Source of the DNA: Acinetobacter tibetensis
GTDB lineage: Bacteria; Pseudomonadota; Gammaproteobacteria; Pseudomonadales; Moraxellaceae
Assembly (NCBI RefSeq): GCF_023824315.1
Contig: NZ_CP098732.1
Span: 620,001 to 684,000, forward strand
Length of the DNA: 64,000 nt
Direction: 5' to 3'
In this document: positions 52,998-62,911 of the stretch, in pieces
Layout: each line of letters begins with the position of its first letter
How positions within the stretch are numbered: position 1 is the first letter of the stretch
The notes under the pieces: model-generated
Database searches by the model: none
What the model was told of the DNA's origin: nothing
The model's input: the letters and a program-made list of their open reading frames with translations, nothing else
Program-made: the position numbers and the translations under genes

Positions 52998-53642
52998 ATG
53001 ATTAAGAATATCTTGATTGATTTAGATGGAACACTGACAGATCCCAAAGTCGGGATTACCACTTCTGCACGTTATGGTTTGGCAAAAGTAGGGCACCCGA
53101 TTCCTGAGTCTGAGAATATTGACTGGATTATTGGTCCACCACTGAAAGCATCTTTGGCTAAAATTTTAAATGTTGACCCTCATGATGTGTTAGCGGATCA
53201 GGCCTTATTGGGCTATCGTGAGCGTTTCTCGGTCACAGGTTTATTTGAAAATCATGTGTTTGAAGATGTTGCACACACTTTAGCGACATTAAAAAGCAAA
53301 GGTTATCGCTTGTTTTTGGCAACGGCAAAACCCGAAGTTTATGCACGTCAGATTCTAGATCATTTTGATTTATTACAGTATTTTGAATACCCTTATGGCA
53401 GTGAACTGAATGGTGAACGAACCAATAAAGGGGAGTTAATTGCTTATATTCTAGAACAAGAGCAGCTTCAAGCCGAAGAGTGTTTTATGGTGGGTGACCG
53501 TGAGCATGATATTTTCGGCGCACGTAGCAATGGCATTGAAACCATTGCCGTGGAATATGGCTATGGCTCTATGGCTGAACTTGATGCAGCTCAACCCAAG
53601 GCTCGAATCCAACGCTTTGCAGATTTGCTGAACCTGATTTAA
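52998..53642 (+). CDS. HAD family phosphatase (phosphoglycolate phosphatase-like)
   Basis: The 214-residue HAD hydrolase has motif I DLDGTLTD (nucleophile Asp), the cap region ~15-85, motif II LFLATAKPE, motif III KGELIAYI and motif IV MVGDREHDIFGARSNG. It resembles Gph/PGPase-like enzymes. The exact substrate is not readable. I start at ATG 52998 (MIKNILID); the open frame upstream of it overlaps the divergent thiD and is not coding. Confidence 0.9.
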   Translation: MIKNILIDLDGTLTDPKVGITTSARYGLAKVGHPIPESENIDWIIGPPLKASLAKILNVDPHDVLADQALLGYRERFSVTGLFENHVFEDVAHTLATLKSKGYRLFLATAKPEVYARQILDHFDLLQYFEYPYGSELNGERTNKGELIAYILEQEQLQAEECFMVGDREHDIFGARSNGIETIAVEYGYGSMAELDAAQPKARIQRFADLLNLI

Positions 53643-53660
53643 TCAAGCATTGATCCATTT

Positions 53661-53702
53661 AAGCACCTTACTTTCCCTTGTTGAAAAGTAAGGTGCTTGG
53701 TT
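53661..53702. terminator. Bidirectional terminator between convergent genes
   Basis: The perfect 14-bp stem AAGCACCTTACTTT / AAAGTAAGGTGCTT is followed by GGTTTTA. It separates the HAD gene from the Spo0M-like gene. Confidence 0.8.
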
Positions 53703-54446
53703 TTATATGCCTAATGTTCTACGAATTTCATTGGCTAAAACTGTGGGATTGGCATGTTGATGTGGAATACTAAAACTTTTAAAGCCATCCCCTCTAAATT
53801 TACGATCTACTTCTAATAACACGTGTGTTTGATGTTGCTCTGCCACAAATGACACTTCAATTTCATTGATGCCGCTAAAGAACTGCGCAGGTTTAAACTC
53901 TAACTCTTGATAACAGCCGAGGGTCGAGTAAAAACCATTGCCACGAAGTTGCCCTTTTTCAACATCGGCAGTCACCAAGTGAAAACCACATTGTTGCATG
54001 GCTTGAAGAAAGCTGTGCATGGTAGGCGTCGGGGTGATCTGTAGATAGTCTTTATCGGTGGCATCGAGTCCCCAATCGACATCTAAATGAGTATGTAACC
54101 AAACACGGGTTTTATTGCTGTGGCAAGCCAGATCGGTTAACGGCGTTTCAAAAGGCAATTGAATTGAAAACGGGAAGGTGTGGGTCTGGTTGGCTTGTAA
54201 TTCAAATGCACCACTAATATGCCATTCCGCAATCGTCAAATTGGTGTTGTATTCTGAGTCATTCGATTCGACTTCGGCTGTGGTCATTAATTTTAAATAG
54301 ATGCCATTGATATGTTTATTGGAAGAAGCACCAGTAAAAATTACTTCTCCATTCAGGACTTGACCTGCTTGTAATTGGCTGTTGTGTATGCGGGTGTCTA
54401 CCTGAATGCCTTGTAGACCTAGGCTCGACATGAGTTTATTCAACAT
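53703..54446 (-). CDS. Spo0M family (arrestin-like) protein
   Basis: The 247-residue protein matches the sporulation-control protein Spo0M family: VDTRIHNSQLQAGQVLNGEVIFTG, INGIYLKLMTTAEVE, and a later FSGINEIEVSFVAEQ with RGDGFKSFSIPH. The two-sandwich arrestin-like fold is expected. In non-sporulating bacteria the role is unknown. It is soluble, with no signal peptide. Confidence 0.85.
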   Translation of the reverse strand: MLNKLMSSLGLQGIQVDTRIHNSQLQAGQVLNGEVIFTGASSNKHINGIYLKLMTTAEVESNDSEYNTNLTIAEWHISGAFELQANQTHTFPFSIQLPFETPLTDLACHSNKTRVWLHTHLDVDWGLDATDKDYLQITPTPTMHSFLQAMQQCGFHLVTADVEKGQLRGNGFYSTLGCYQELEFKPAQFFSGINEIEVSFVAEQHQTHVLLEVDRKFRGDGFKSFSIPHQHANPTVLANEIRRTLGI

Positions 54447-54558
54447 GATGCAAAAATTCCTAAAAAAGAAAGATATGAAAATTAAGAAAAATTAGAAAAT
54501 GAAAAATAAGTGATTTCTAAAATAAAGCTGCTCGAGATTAGCATAATTTAGGCGAGGC

Positions 54559-55023
54559 TTAGCGCATATCTAAATATAAAGTTTCTTTAATTTCTTCCAT
54601 CACAATATAGCTATGCGATGAAGCAGATGAGGGGAGTTTTTTGAGTAAATCCCCCAGTAAGCGACGGTAAGCACTCATTTCTTTTAAGCGTGCTTTGACC
54701 AGATAATCGAATTCGCCTGAGATTAAGTGACATTCCAAAACCTCAGGAATTTCGACCAAATCACGTGCCACTTGGTCAAACACATCGCCTGACTTGGCAG
54801 AGAGTTTAATCTCTAAAAACACCAGTAAATTTCGGTCGACCAGCGCAGGATTAAGCCGCGCGTGATAGCCCGTAATAATGCCATCACGCTCGAGTCGTTT
54901 GACTCGTTCTGAACAAGGCGTGGTGGATAAATTGACCCGAGAAGCCAATTCACTAATCGCAATCCGTCCTTCTATTTGCAGAATATCCAAAATCAGGCGA
55001 TCTACACGGTCTAATTTACGCAT
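54559..55023 (-). CDS. dadR: Lrp/AsnC-family regulator of D-alanine catabolism
   Basis: The 154-residue Lrp-type regulator has the N-terminal helix-turn-helix LDRVDRLILDILQIEGRIAISELASRVNLSTTPCSERVKRLE and a C-terminal RAM domain (VLECHLISGEFDYLVKAR). It is divergent from dadA with a 140-bp gap, the arrangement in which DadR activates the dad operon in response to alanine. The orthology is inferred from context. Confidence 0.85.
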   Translation of the reverse strand: MRKLDRVDRLILDILQIEGRIAISELASRVNLSTTPCSERVKRLERDGIITGYHARLNPALVDRNLLVFLEIKLSAKSGDVFDQVARDLVEIPEVLECHLISGEFDYLVKARLKEMSAYRRLLGDLLKKLPSSASSHSYIVMEEIKETLYLDMR

Positions 55024-55163
55024 AAGTTTTTCCCTATTTTTAGCCTTTATTTAGTGAAATTGGCATGAATATATCTCAACTATACCTATTAAATCAGTCA
55101 AATTCACTATTGATGTAGAAATATACTAGTTAAATAAACTGGTGAAGCAGTGAGAGAAAGGAA

Positions 55164-56423
55164 ATGCGCGTAATCGTTCTAGGTAGTGGTGTAATTGGTG
55201 TAGCAAGTGCATATTATCTTGCGCAGCAGGGAGCAGAAGTCACTGTATTGGACCGCCAAGCAGGTCCAGCAGAAGAAACAAGTTTTGGTAATGCAGGGCA
55301 AATTTCGCCAGGGTATTCGACCCCTTGGGCAGCACCGGGCATTCCATTTAAAGCCGTGAAGTGGATGTTCCAGCATCATGCACCATTGGCGATTAATATG
55401 GATGGCAGCATGTGGCAGTTACAGTGGATGGCACAAATGCTGAAAAACTGTAATGCGCAAAGCTATTCAATCAATAAAGAACGTATGACCCGTGTGGCGG
55501 AATACAGCCGTGATTGTTTACGTGAATTGCGTAAAGACACAGGAATCAGTTATGAAAACCGTTCAAAAGGCACATTACAGGTGTTCCGTAATGAAGCGCA
55601 ATTAGAAGCGGTACAACGTGATATTCAAGTATTAAAAGAGTGTGGCGTACCACATGAATTGTTATTGAAAGATGACTTGGCTCGCGTAGAACCTGCACTG
55701 GGCTTTGCCAAAGATAAATTAGTTGGTGGTTTACACTTGCCAAATGACGAAACGGGCGATTGCTATAAGTTCACCAATTCGCTTGCAGATATTGCCAAAG
55801 CCAATGGTGTGAAGTTCTTGTTTAACCAGAACGTCGAGCGTTTAGTGGTTGAAGGCGATGAAATCAAAGGTGTAGTGGTGAATGGTCAAGTATTGACCGC
55901 AGACCGTTATGTGTTGGCATTCGGTAGTTATTCACGTGATTTCTTAAAACCACTTGAGTTAAATCTACCTGTCTATCCAGTCAAAGGCTATTCATTGACG
56001 GTGCCAATTATCGATCCTGCATTTGCACCACAATCAACCGTACTGGATGAAACTTACAAAATTGCGATTACCCGTTTTGATCAACGTATCCGTGTCGGTG
56101 GTATGGCAGAGTTAAGCGGTTTCAACTTGAAACTGAATGATGATCGCCGTGGCACACTAGAAATGGTGACCAAAGATTTATTCCCTGGCGGTGATTTACC
56201 TAATGCAACGTTCTGGACAGGCTTACGCCCAATGACTCCAGACAGTACGCCAATTATTGGGGCGACTCGCTTTAAAAATCTGTTCTTGAACACAGGACAT
56301 GGCACCTTAGGTTGGACCATGGCATGTGGTTCAGGCAAGCTGATCAGTGACTTGGTGATGAACCATAAACCAGATATCAGCATTGATGGTCTGTCGATTG
56401 AACGTTATTTAAGTGCAGCATAA
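55164..56423 (+). CDS. dadA: D-amino acid dehydrogenase
   Basis: The 419-residue FAD enzyme oxidises D-alanine to pyruvate and passes electrons to the respiratory chain. It has the N-terminal dinucleotide fold [24 protein letters not shown], the DadA signature [20 protein letters not shown], and the C-terminal FAD segment [14 protein letters not shown] with [16 protein letters not shown]. It is the first gene of the dad operon, followed by the racemase after 44 bp. Confidence 0.97.
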   Translation: MRVIVLGSGVIGVASAYYLAQQGAEVTVLDRQAGPAEETSFGNAGQISPGYSTPWAAPGIPFKAVKWMFQHHAPLAINMDGSMWQLQWMAQMLKNCNAQSYSINKERMTRVAEYSRDCLRELRKDTGISYENRSKGTLQVFRNEAQLEAVQRDIQVLKECGVPHELLLKDDLARVEPALGFAKDKLVGGLHLPNDETGDCYKFTNSLADIAKANGVKFLFNQNVERLVVEGDEIKGVVVNGQVLTADRYVLAFGSYSRDFLKPLELNLPVYPVKGYSLTVPIIDPAFAPQSTVLDETYKIAITRFDQRIRVGGMAELSGFNLKLNDDRRGTLEMVTKDLFPGGDLPNATFWTGLRPMTPDSTPIIGATRFKNLFLNTGHGTLGWTMACGSGKLISDLVMNHKPDISIDGLSIERYLSAA

Positions 56424-56467
56424 TTCCTGAATTCAGGGAATTGTTTGAACTTTAGGGAAGAAGGGTT

Positions 56468-57571
56468 ATGCCACGTCCAATTACTGCGGTGATTCATCAA
56501 TCCGCACTCAAACATAATCTGGCAATTGCGCGTGCCGCAATGCCAGACAGCCAAGTTTTTGCCGTGGTCAAAGCCAATGCCTATGGGCATGGCATTGAAC
56601 GCGTATATCAAGCATTTAAATCTGCCGATGGTTTTGCATTGCTTGATATCGAAGAAGCCAAACGTATTCGTGCTTTGGGCTGGACAGGAGAAATCTTGTT
56701 ACTGGAAGGTATTTTCTCGCCGCAAGATTTATATGATTGTGCACAGTATCAATTGAGTTTTACTGTACATAATGAACTGCAAATTCAATGGTTACAGCAG
56801 TTTCCTGTTGCAGCACAATTTAAAGTGTTCTTAAAAATGAACAATGGCATGAATCGTTTAGGATTTACGCCAGAACACTACGTACACGCGTGGCAACAAC
56901 TGAAAGGTTTAGCTTCGGTTAAAGACTTGGTACACATGATGCATTTCTCAGATGCCGATGGTGAACGTCAAGGGCAATCAGGGATTGAATATCAGCATCA
57001 AGTGTTTCAGCAGATTTTGCAACAGTATCCAGGGCCATGTTCGGTCAGTAATAGTGCCGCAATTTTAAGATACTCTAGCCAGTTACGCTCGGATTATGCG
57101 CGTAGTGGCATCATGCTATACGGCAGTTCTCCAGATTTTCCACGTCATACGATTCAAGACTGGAATCTACAACCGAGTATGAGTTTACGCAGTGAAATCA
57201 TCTCGATTCAACAGTTAAATCCAAATGACAGTATTGGCTATGGCTCTAGTTTTGTCGCAGACCGACCGATGCGGGTTGGTATTGTCGCATGTGGCTATGC
57301 CGATGGTTATCAACGCATCTCACCGACAGGCACCCCTGTACTGGTGAACTCCATTCGTACCCGTACTTTAGGGCGTGTCAGCATGGACATGCTTGCCGTT
57401 GACCTTGATCCAATTCTGGATGCCCAAATTGGCAGTGAAGTGGTGTTGTGGGGGCAATCGAGCACTGGGGCGGTATTGCCGATTGATGAGGTTGCAGCAA
57501 CCTCTGGCACCGTTGGCTATGAACTGATGTGTGCAGTCACTGCACGCGTCAATTTTTCAATTCAGGAATAA
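56468..57571 (+). CDS. dadX: Catabolic alanine racemase
   Basis: This 367-residue PLP enzyme interconverts L- and D-alanine. The PLP lysine is in VFAVVKANAYGHG. Other family segments are MNNGMNRLGF, SNSAAILR, DYARSGIMLYG, GIVACGYADGYQR and GRVSMDMLAVDL with the second catalytic Tyr region SIGYGSSF. The position after dadA marks it as the catabolic racemase (DadX) rather than biosynthetic Alr. Confidence 0.96.
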   Translation: MPRPITAVIHQSALKHNLAIARAAMPDSQVFAVVKANAYGHGIERVYQAFKSADGFALLDIEEAKRIRALGWTGEILLLEGIFSPQDLYDCAQYQLSFTVHNELQIQWLQQFPVAAQFKVFLKMNNGMNRLGFTPEHYVHAWQQLKGLASVKDLVHMMHFSDADGERQGQSGIEYQHQVFQQILQQYPGPCSVSNSAAILRYSSQLRSDYARSGIMLYGSSPDFPRHTIQDWNLQPSMSLRSEIISIQQLNPNDSIGYGSSFVADRPMRVGIVACGYADGYQRISPTGTPVLVNSIRTRTLGRVSMDMLAVDLDPILDAQIGSEVVLWGQSSTGAVLPIDEVAATSGTVGYELMCAVTARVNFSIQE

Positions 57572-57583
57572 GGAATTTTAACC

Positions 57584-57943
57584 ATGTCACAACAAGATAT
57601 TCAGCGCTTTAATACCACTCCTGTAATGAGTGCTGTGACGGTTTTTAACAACGTGGTGTATTTATCGGGTCAGGTGCCTAAAAATCCTGATTTGGATATT
57701 ACGGGGCAAACTCAAGATGTATTAAACACCATTGATCAGCTTTTGGCACAAGCCAACAGTGATAAAAGCCGTATTTTGTCGACACAACTTTTTCTGAAAG
57801 ATTTGGCTGATTTTTCAGTGGTGAATGAAATTTGGATTGACTGGTTAAAAGACCATGCAACGCCTGCACGCGCTACCATTCAAGCCGATTTGGTCAATCC
57901 AAAATGGCTCATTGAAATTGCGGTAATTGCGGCACAAAAGTAA
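57584..57943 (+). CDS. RidA family deaminase
   Basis: The 119-residue Rid family protein contains VVYLSGQVPKNPDLDITGQTQDVLNTIDQLLAQANSDKS and the conserved Arg in TPARATIQADLVNP. RidA proteins hydrolyse reactive enamine/imine intermediates such as 2-aminoacrylate. In this operon it would clear imines formed by DadA and by PLP enzymes. It lies 12 bp after dadX. Confidence 0.9.
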   Translation: MSQQDIQRFNTTPVMSAVTVFNNVVYLSGQVPKNPDLDITGQTQDVLNTIDQLLAQANSDKSRILSTQLFLKDLADFSVVNEIWIDWLKDHATPARATIQADLVNPKWLIEIAVIAAQK

Positions 57944-58120
57944 GTAATCATCCATGGAATGGAGGACGCAAGTAATGAGCAAAGTGATCAACTGACTAAC
58001 CACGAAGGTTAAGGATTACATTGTTAAGGATAAGGGCTTAGCCCTAGATCAATGTTATTGCTCGAGAGGAGCTAGATCTGGGTTAAGTCATATAAAGGAA
58101 TTAAAAAAGGATGTTGAGTT

Positions 58121-59560
58121 ATGACCACAATGCGTGAGCCAAAAGCTGAACAAGCGACCCACGAGTTGCAACGCAAGCTCTCTAATCGTCATTTACAATT
58201 GATTGCAATTGGCGGAGCTATTGGTACAGGTTTATTTATGGGTTCAGGGAAAACCATCTCCCTCGCTGGACCTTCAATTTTACTGATCTATATGATCATT
58301 GGTGGTATGTTCTTTTTCCTTATGCGTGCATTAGGTGAAATTCTACTCTCCAATCTGCATTACAAATCTTTCATCGATATGGCACACGATTTAATAGGTC
58401 CTGCAGCGGGCTATTATATCGGCTGGTCGTATTGGCTAGGTTGGGTCTTGGTCGGTATAGCTGACCTTGCTGCCATTATTAATTATCTGAATTTCTGGTT
58501 ACCGCCCGATATGGCGTTTACGCCCATAGGGCAAGCGTTGATCAGTGCGGGTTGTGTATTGTTTGTACTTGGACTGAATCTTTTAACCGTCAAGCTCTTT
58601 GGTGAGATCGAATTTTGGTTTGCACTGATCAAAATTTTAGCCATTTTAGGCTTGATTGTCATCGGCGGCTTTATGGTATTCAGCCATTTCCAAGCACCAC
58701 AAGGCTCAGTTGCCAGCTTTAGCAATGTCTGGGCAAATGGTGGAATGTTCCCTAAAGGTACCAGTGGTTTCTTGGCAGGTTTCCAGATTGCACTCTTTGC
58801 TTTTGTGGGTGTGGAATTAATTGGAACCATGGCGGCTGAAGCCAAAGATCCAGAAAAAAACTTACCGAAAGCGGTGAATGCAATTCCAACCCGAATCATT
58901 TTATTCTATGTGTTGGCGTTATTTATTGTGATGTCAGTAACACCTTGGAATCAGATTCCAGCGGATCAAAGCCCATTTGTGAGCTTATTCTTACATGCGG
59001 GTATTCCCGTTTCTGCCATCATTATGAACTTGGTGGTACTGTCTTCCGTCATGTCTTCGATGAATAGTGGCGTGTTTTCGACCAGTCGTATGCTGTTTGG
59101 CTTATCTCGCGATGGTCAAGCACCTAAAGGTTTGGGTGAATTATCTAGTCGTGCTGTTCCAGCCAAAGGCTTGTTATTTTCTTGCATCTTTATTATGGCT
59201 GGTGCGGCGCTACAGTATTTCGTGCCGAACACGGTGGAAGCCTTTACCTTAGCAAGTTCATTGTGTGTAATTCTATTTATCAGTATTTGGGGACTCATTA
59301 TGGTGTGCTATTTACGCTACCGTAAACTGCGTCCTGAATTACATGCACAATCGAAGTTTAAAATGCCAGGTGGGGTGTGGATGTCTTATGTGGTATTGAT
59401 TTTCCTTTTCTTTACCTTGGTCATTTTAAGTTTAGAACCTGATACTTTACGTGCCTTAATCATTAGCCCTGTGTGGTTAATTATTTTGGCCACTACTTAT
59501 CGTGTGTTGTATTTACCACGTGTGAAAAAACGTATGTTAAGACAGCAACTCGATAGCTAA
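58121..59560 (+). CDS. cycA: D-serine/D-alanine/glycine permease
   Basis: The 479-residue APC-superfamily amino acid permease has about twelve membrane helices. The N-terminal signature LQRKLSNRHLQLIAIGGAIGTGLFMGSGKTI and the segment FAFVGVELIGTMAAEAKDPE match CycA. It is the uptake system for the dad operon substrates. The 177-bp gap after the ridA-type gene has small dyads but no gene. Confidence 0.92.
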   Translation: MTTMREPKAEQATHELQRKLSNRHLQLIAIGGAIGTGLFMGSGKTISLAGPSILLIYMIIGGMFFFLMRALGEILLSNLHYKSFIDMAHDLIGPAAGYYIGWSYWLGWVLVGIADLAAIINYLNFWLPPDMAFTPIGQALISAGCVLFVLGLNLLTVKLFGEIEFWFALIKILAILGLIVIGGFMVFSHFQAPQGSVASFSNVWANGGMFPKGTSGFLAGFQIALFAFVGVELIGTMAAEAKDPEKNLPKAVNAIPTRIILFYVLALFIVMSVTPWNQIPADQSPFVSLFLHAGIPVSAIIMNLVVLSSVMSSMNSGVFSTSRMLFGLSRDGQAPKGLGELSSRAVPAKGLLFSCIFIMAGAALQYFVPNTVEAFTLASSLCVILFISIWGLIMVCYLRYRKLRPELHAQSKFKMPGGVWMSYVVLIFLFFTLVILSLEPDTLRALIISPVWLIILATTYRVLYLPRVKKRMLRQQLDS

Positions 59561-59592
59561 GTAAAACTGATCCTTCACTAGCGATATCTGAG

Positions 59593-59625
59593 AGAAAGCC
59601 CGCGTAAGCAGGGCTTTCTTTTTGT
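59593..59625 (+). terminator. Terminator after cycA
   Basis: The stem AGAAAGCCC / GGGCTTTCT with a 9-nt loop is followed by TTTTTG. Confidence 0.88.
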
Positions 59626-59746
59626 TTGAGCTGAATAAATAGATGCTAATGGAGTGTTAGATAATTGTATGATTTTATGCATAAAAGCTGTTTAAATCAG
59701 GTGGTTTAACTTTTAATGAAGCACTTTAAAATTTTAACAACGGTTT

Positions 59747-60853
59747 ATGCGTAATTATAAAATCGACATCCTGCGCGGCGTGTCCATCCTTTTGGTATTG
59801 ATTCACCATTTTAATATTCCATATAAATTACACGATACCTTTCTCGGCATCCCAATTGGGGGCGAAAGCTTCAGTAGCTTAATTGCAAGGAATGGCAACT
59901 ATGGTGTGACCATGTTTTTTGTCATTTCGGGTTTTTTGATTACCCAACATACCTTGCAGCGCAGCGGGTCTTTGGCGCAGATTAAGCTGAAAGATTTTTA
60001 TATCCGTCGTATTGCCCGAATTATGCCGTGTCTGGTGTTATTGGTAGCGCTGGTCAGTGTGCTTGGGAGTTTAGGATTACAACCTTTTCTCAATCAGTCG
60101 CCCAATGGCGTAGAGGTGTCCTATGCTGTGACTGTCCTTTCCGCTTTTAGCTTCTGGATGAATCTACTGATTATCAAATACGGTTGGGTCAACTATGCTT
60201 TGGGCGTATTGTGGTCTTTATCGGTTGAAGAGGTTTTCTATTTAGTATTTCCTGTACTGTGTTTAGGGCTTGGTCGAGGCAAAGGCTTTATTGTTTTTTT
60301 ACTCGCGGCAATCGCTTATGCTCCGTATTTTCGTGCTTTACATTTTGGCGAGGAAAGCGGCGCTTATCTGTATCACTATTTTTCTAGTTTTGATGGCATT
60401 GCGATTGGCTGCCTCACCGCAATGTATGTACAGCATTTTAAAGGTGCAATTTACAATCAAAAAATGATTGTTGTAGTAACAGCGTTTCTGATGACCGCTT
60501 TATATTTTTATGCACCAATCAAAGAGGTAAGTACATGGGGTATCAGTGTATTTGCGTTACTTACAGCATTACTGATATTTTGTTTTGCCCAAGATCCCAA
60601 AGTTAAACCTGTCTCATACGCGGCACGGAGTTTGGTCTGGATTGGACAGCGTAGCTATGAAATGTATCTGTTTCATTTGATTATTCTCGGCTTAATGAAA
60701 GTGGTGTATTTCCCCAAAGAAACTGTAGCGGCTGAAAAGCTGATGTTGTTGCCTGTTTATTTTATCGCAGTGTTTATTTTGAGTTGGGCGATTGAAAAGT
60801 ATTATTCGACCCCGCTCAATTTAAAAATTCGTCAAGCTTGGATACGGTCATAG
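59747..60853 (+). CDS. Acyltransferase 3 family membrane protein
   Basis: The 368-residue membrane protein of the acyltransferase 3 (OafA/NodX) family has about ten helices. It begins IDILRGVSILLVLIHHFN with the catalytic His region, and shows the conserved MFFVISGFLITQH, RRIARIMP and SLSVEEVFYLVFPVLC. Such enzymes O-acetylate surface polysaccharides; the target is not evident from the context. It stands alone between two terminators. Confidence 0.9.
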   Translation: MRNYKIDILRGVSILLVLIHHFNIPYKLHDTFLGIPIGGESFSSLIARNGNYGVTMFFVISGFLITQHTLQRSGSLAQIKLKDFYIRRIARIMPCLVLLVALVSVLGSLGLQPFLNQSPNGVEVSYAVTVLSAFSFWMNLLIIKYGWVNYALGVLWSLSVEEVFYLVFPVLCLGLGRGKGFIVFLLAAIAYAPYFRALHFGEESGAYLYHYFSSFDGIAIGCLTAMYVQHFKGAIYNQKMIVVVTAFLMTALYFYAPIKEVSTWGISVFALLTALLIFCFAQDPKVKPVSYAARSLVWIGQRSYEMYLFHLIILGLMKVVYFPKETVAAEKLMLLPVYFIAVFILSWAIEKYYSTPLNLKIRQAWIRS

Positions 60854-60893
60854 CGCTGATCTTTAGCTGTGCTGTTGATTTTTTACAGACATT

Positions 60894-60925
60894 AAAAAGC
60901 CCCGAATCAATCGGGGCTTTTTAAT
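60894..60925 (+). terminator. Terminator between the acyltransferase gene and hemJ
   Basis: The perfect stem AAAAAGCCCCGA / TCGGGGCTTTTT has an ATCAA loop and works for both convergent genes. Confidence 0.92.
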
Positions 60926-60934
60926 TGTGGGATT

Positions 60935-61390
60935 TTAAAATGTCGGTTTGACTACGACTAAAATCACCACAGCAAATAAAATTAGGGTCGGCATTTCATT
61001 AAAGAAGCGCCAGAACTTGTGTGACTTGTAATGTGCGTGACCAATTAATTTCTTACGGTAATAACCGCAGACAAAATGGTAAATCACCAACAGTCCAACC
61101 AAGCCGACTTTCAGATAAAACCATAATGCTTCATGGTAGTGGCGCGTTGCATCACCCCAATCCACCAAAAAATGTGCCGTGATCAATGTCGCAATCATCG
61201 ATGGCCACATAATGCCACGGTACAATTTACGTTCCATGACCTCGAAACGTTGATGACTAACGGCATCATCACTCATGGCATGGTAAACATAGAGCCGTGG
61301 TAAGTAGAACAATGCAGCGAACCAACACACCACGGCAATAATATGTAATGCTTTTACCCACAAGAAAGCATCAGAAGGAGCATCCATCAA
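60935..61390 (-). CDS. hemJ: Protoporphyrinogen oxidase HemJ
   Basis: The 151-residue protein has four helices and belongs to the HemJ family, the haem-synthesis enzyme that replaces HemG/HemY in many proteobacteria, including Acinetobacter. Motifs: LWVKALHIIAVVCWFAALFYLPRLYVYH with conserved His and Arg, EVMERKLYRGIMWPSM, WFYLKVGLVGLLVIYH and FFNEMPTLILFAVVILVVVKP. The start may be the first or second Met. Confidence 0.92.
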   Translation of the reverse strand: MMDAPSDAFLWVKALHIIAVVCWFAALFYLPRLYVYHAMSDDAVSHQRFEVMERKLYRGIMWPSMIATLITAHFLVDWGDATRHYHEALWFYLKVGLVGLLVIYHFVCGYYRKKLIGHAHYKSHKFWRFFNEMPTLILFAVVILVVVKPTF

Positions 61391-61410
61391 GTCACCCTAA
61401 AATGGGCGGC

Positions 61411-62640
61411 TTAGCCTTCCCACTTTTTGAAAATGAGACATGCATTTACGCCGCCAAAACCGAAACTGTTACTCATCACAGTATTCAATTTTGCGTCACG
61501 TTTTTCAAGCACGATATCAAATGGTTTTGCGCCTTCATCTAGTTCAGTCACGTTGATGTTTGGTGCAATAAAGTCATTTTGCATCATCAGTACTGAGTAG
61601 ATCGCTTCTTGTACACCAGCAGCACCCAAGCTATGACCTGTCATTGACTTGGTCGAGCTAAGTGGAGGAACTTGACCTTCACCAAATGCACGTTCCATTG
61701 CCAATAATTCAGTCACGTCACCCGCAGGTGTCGACGTACCATGCGTATTCACATAGTCAATCTTATCTACGCCGTGTTGTTTTGCTTCTTCTAGCGCCAT
61801 AAGTACACAACGTGTTGCGCCTTCACCAGATGGGGCAACCATGTCTGCACCATCACTGTTTGCAGCATAACCCACTACTTCGGCTAAAATGTTGGCACCA
61901 CGTGCTTGAGCGTGTTCAAGCGATTCAAGCACCACGAAACCGCCACCGCCAGCGATGACAAAACCGTCACGGTCTGCTGAATATGGACGAGAAGCTGTTT
62001 CTGGCGTGTCATTGTACTTCGAGCAAAGTGCGCCCATCGCATCAAACAACAAGCTTTGAGACCAGTGATCTTCTTCACCACCACCTGCCAGCATTAAGTC
62101 TTGTTTACCCAATTGAATCAGGTTGTAGGCATAACCAATTGCATCAGCAGAGGTTGCACAAGCGCTAGTAATGGTATGAGCAACGCCTTGCATTTTAAAT
62201 GCCACACCGACGTTTGCAGTGATGGTGTTCGACATGTTACGTGGCACGAAGAAAGGACCAACTTTACGCGCACCTTTAGTGTCGAGCAATTCTTTCATTT
62301 CGATGACAGATGCTGTTGAACCACCACCTGAACCACCTGCAATACCGTAGCGAGGATTGCCACCAATTTGCTCTGCAGTCAGACCAGCATTTTCTACCGC
62401 AGCAACTGCAGCGTTATACGCATACATTGCACATACGCCCATAAAGCGTTTTAATTTGCGGTCAATGTGGTCAAAATTTTGTTCTGCTGCTGCGCTGATG
62501 TGACTTTTGAAATTAAGTTCAGCATAAGTCGGGTTAAAACGTGTTCCAGAAATCCCGTTTTGCAATGAATGAGTGACATCTTCTAAAGTGTTACCGATGC
62601 ATGAGTTGATACCCATACCCGTAATTACAACACGTTTCAT
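61411..62640 (-). CDS. fabB: Beta-ketoacyl-ACP synthase I
   Basis: This 409-residue condensing enzyme of fatty acid synthesis is essential for the unsaturated branch. The active-site Cys is in ITSACATSADAIGYAYN, and the catalytic histidines in NTHGTSTPAGD and MTGHSLGAAG. The N-terminal VVITGMGINSCIGN is standard. Residues around the active site fit FabB better than FabF. It has no adjacent fabA here. It lies 20 bp upstream of hemJ on the same strand. Confidence 0.93.
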   Translation of the reverse strand: MKRVVITGMGINSCIGNTLEDVTHSLQNGISGTRFNPTYAELNFKSHISAAAEQNFDHIDRKLKRFMGVCAMYAYNAAVAAVENAGLTAEQIGGNPRYGIAGGSGGGSTASVIEMKELLDTKGARKVGPFFVPRNMSNTITANVGVAFKMQGVAHTITSACATSADAIGYAYNLIQLGKQDLMLAGGGEEDHWSQSLLFDAMGALCSKYNDTPETASRPYSADRDGFVIAGGGGFVVLESLEHAQARGANILAEVVGYAANSDGADMVAPSGEGATRCVLMALEEAKQHGVDKIDYVNTHGTSTPAGDVTELLAMERAFGEGQVPPLSSTKSMTGHSLGAAGVQEAIYSVLMMQNDFIAPNINVTELDEGAKPFDIVLEKRDAKLNTVMSNSFGFGGVNACLIFKKWEG

Positions 62641-62911
62641 CTACAGATCCCTTATATGGTGATATTTCGCATGACTGTATGCAATCAGGGGAGAGCCTTT
62701 ATGCTACAAGTCTTCATATGTTTGATTTGCAATCATGATAGCAGAAAGAATTTTGAATTCTTATGGCAAATATGATGTGTATTTGGAAGAAAGGAAAAAA
62801 GTGAATTTAGGCAAAGTTCTTAACTAAAAGAAACAGTTTGATGTTGAGATAAACTTAGACTATACCTAGTATTTAGCGAGAAATGAAAGAATTGAACAAG
62901 AAGGGTCAAGA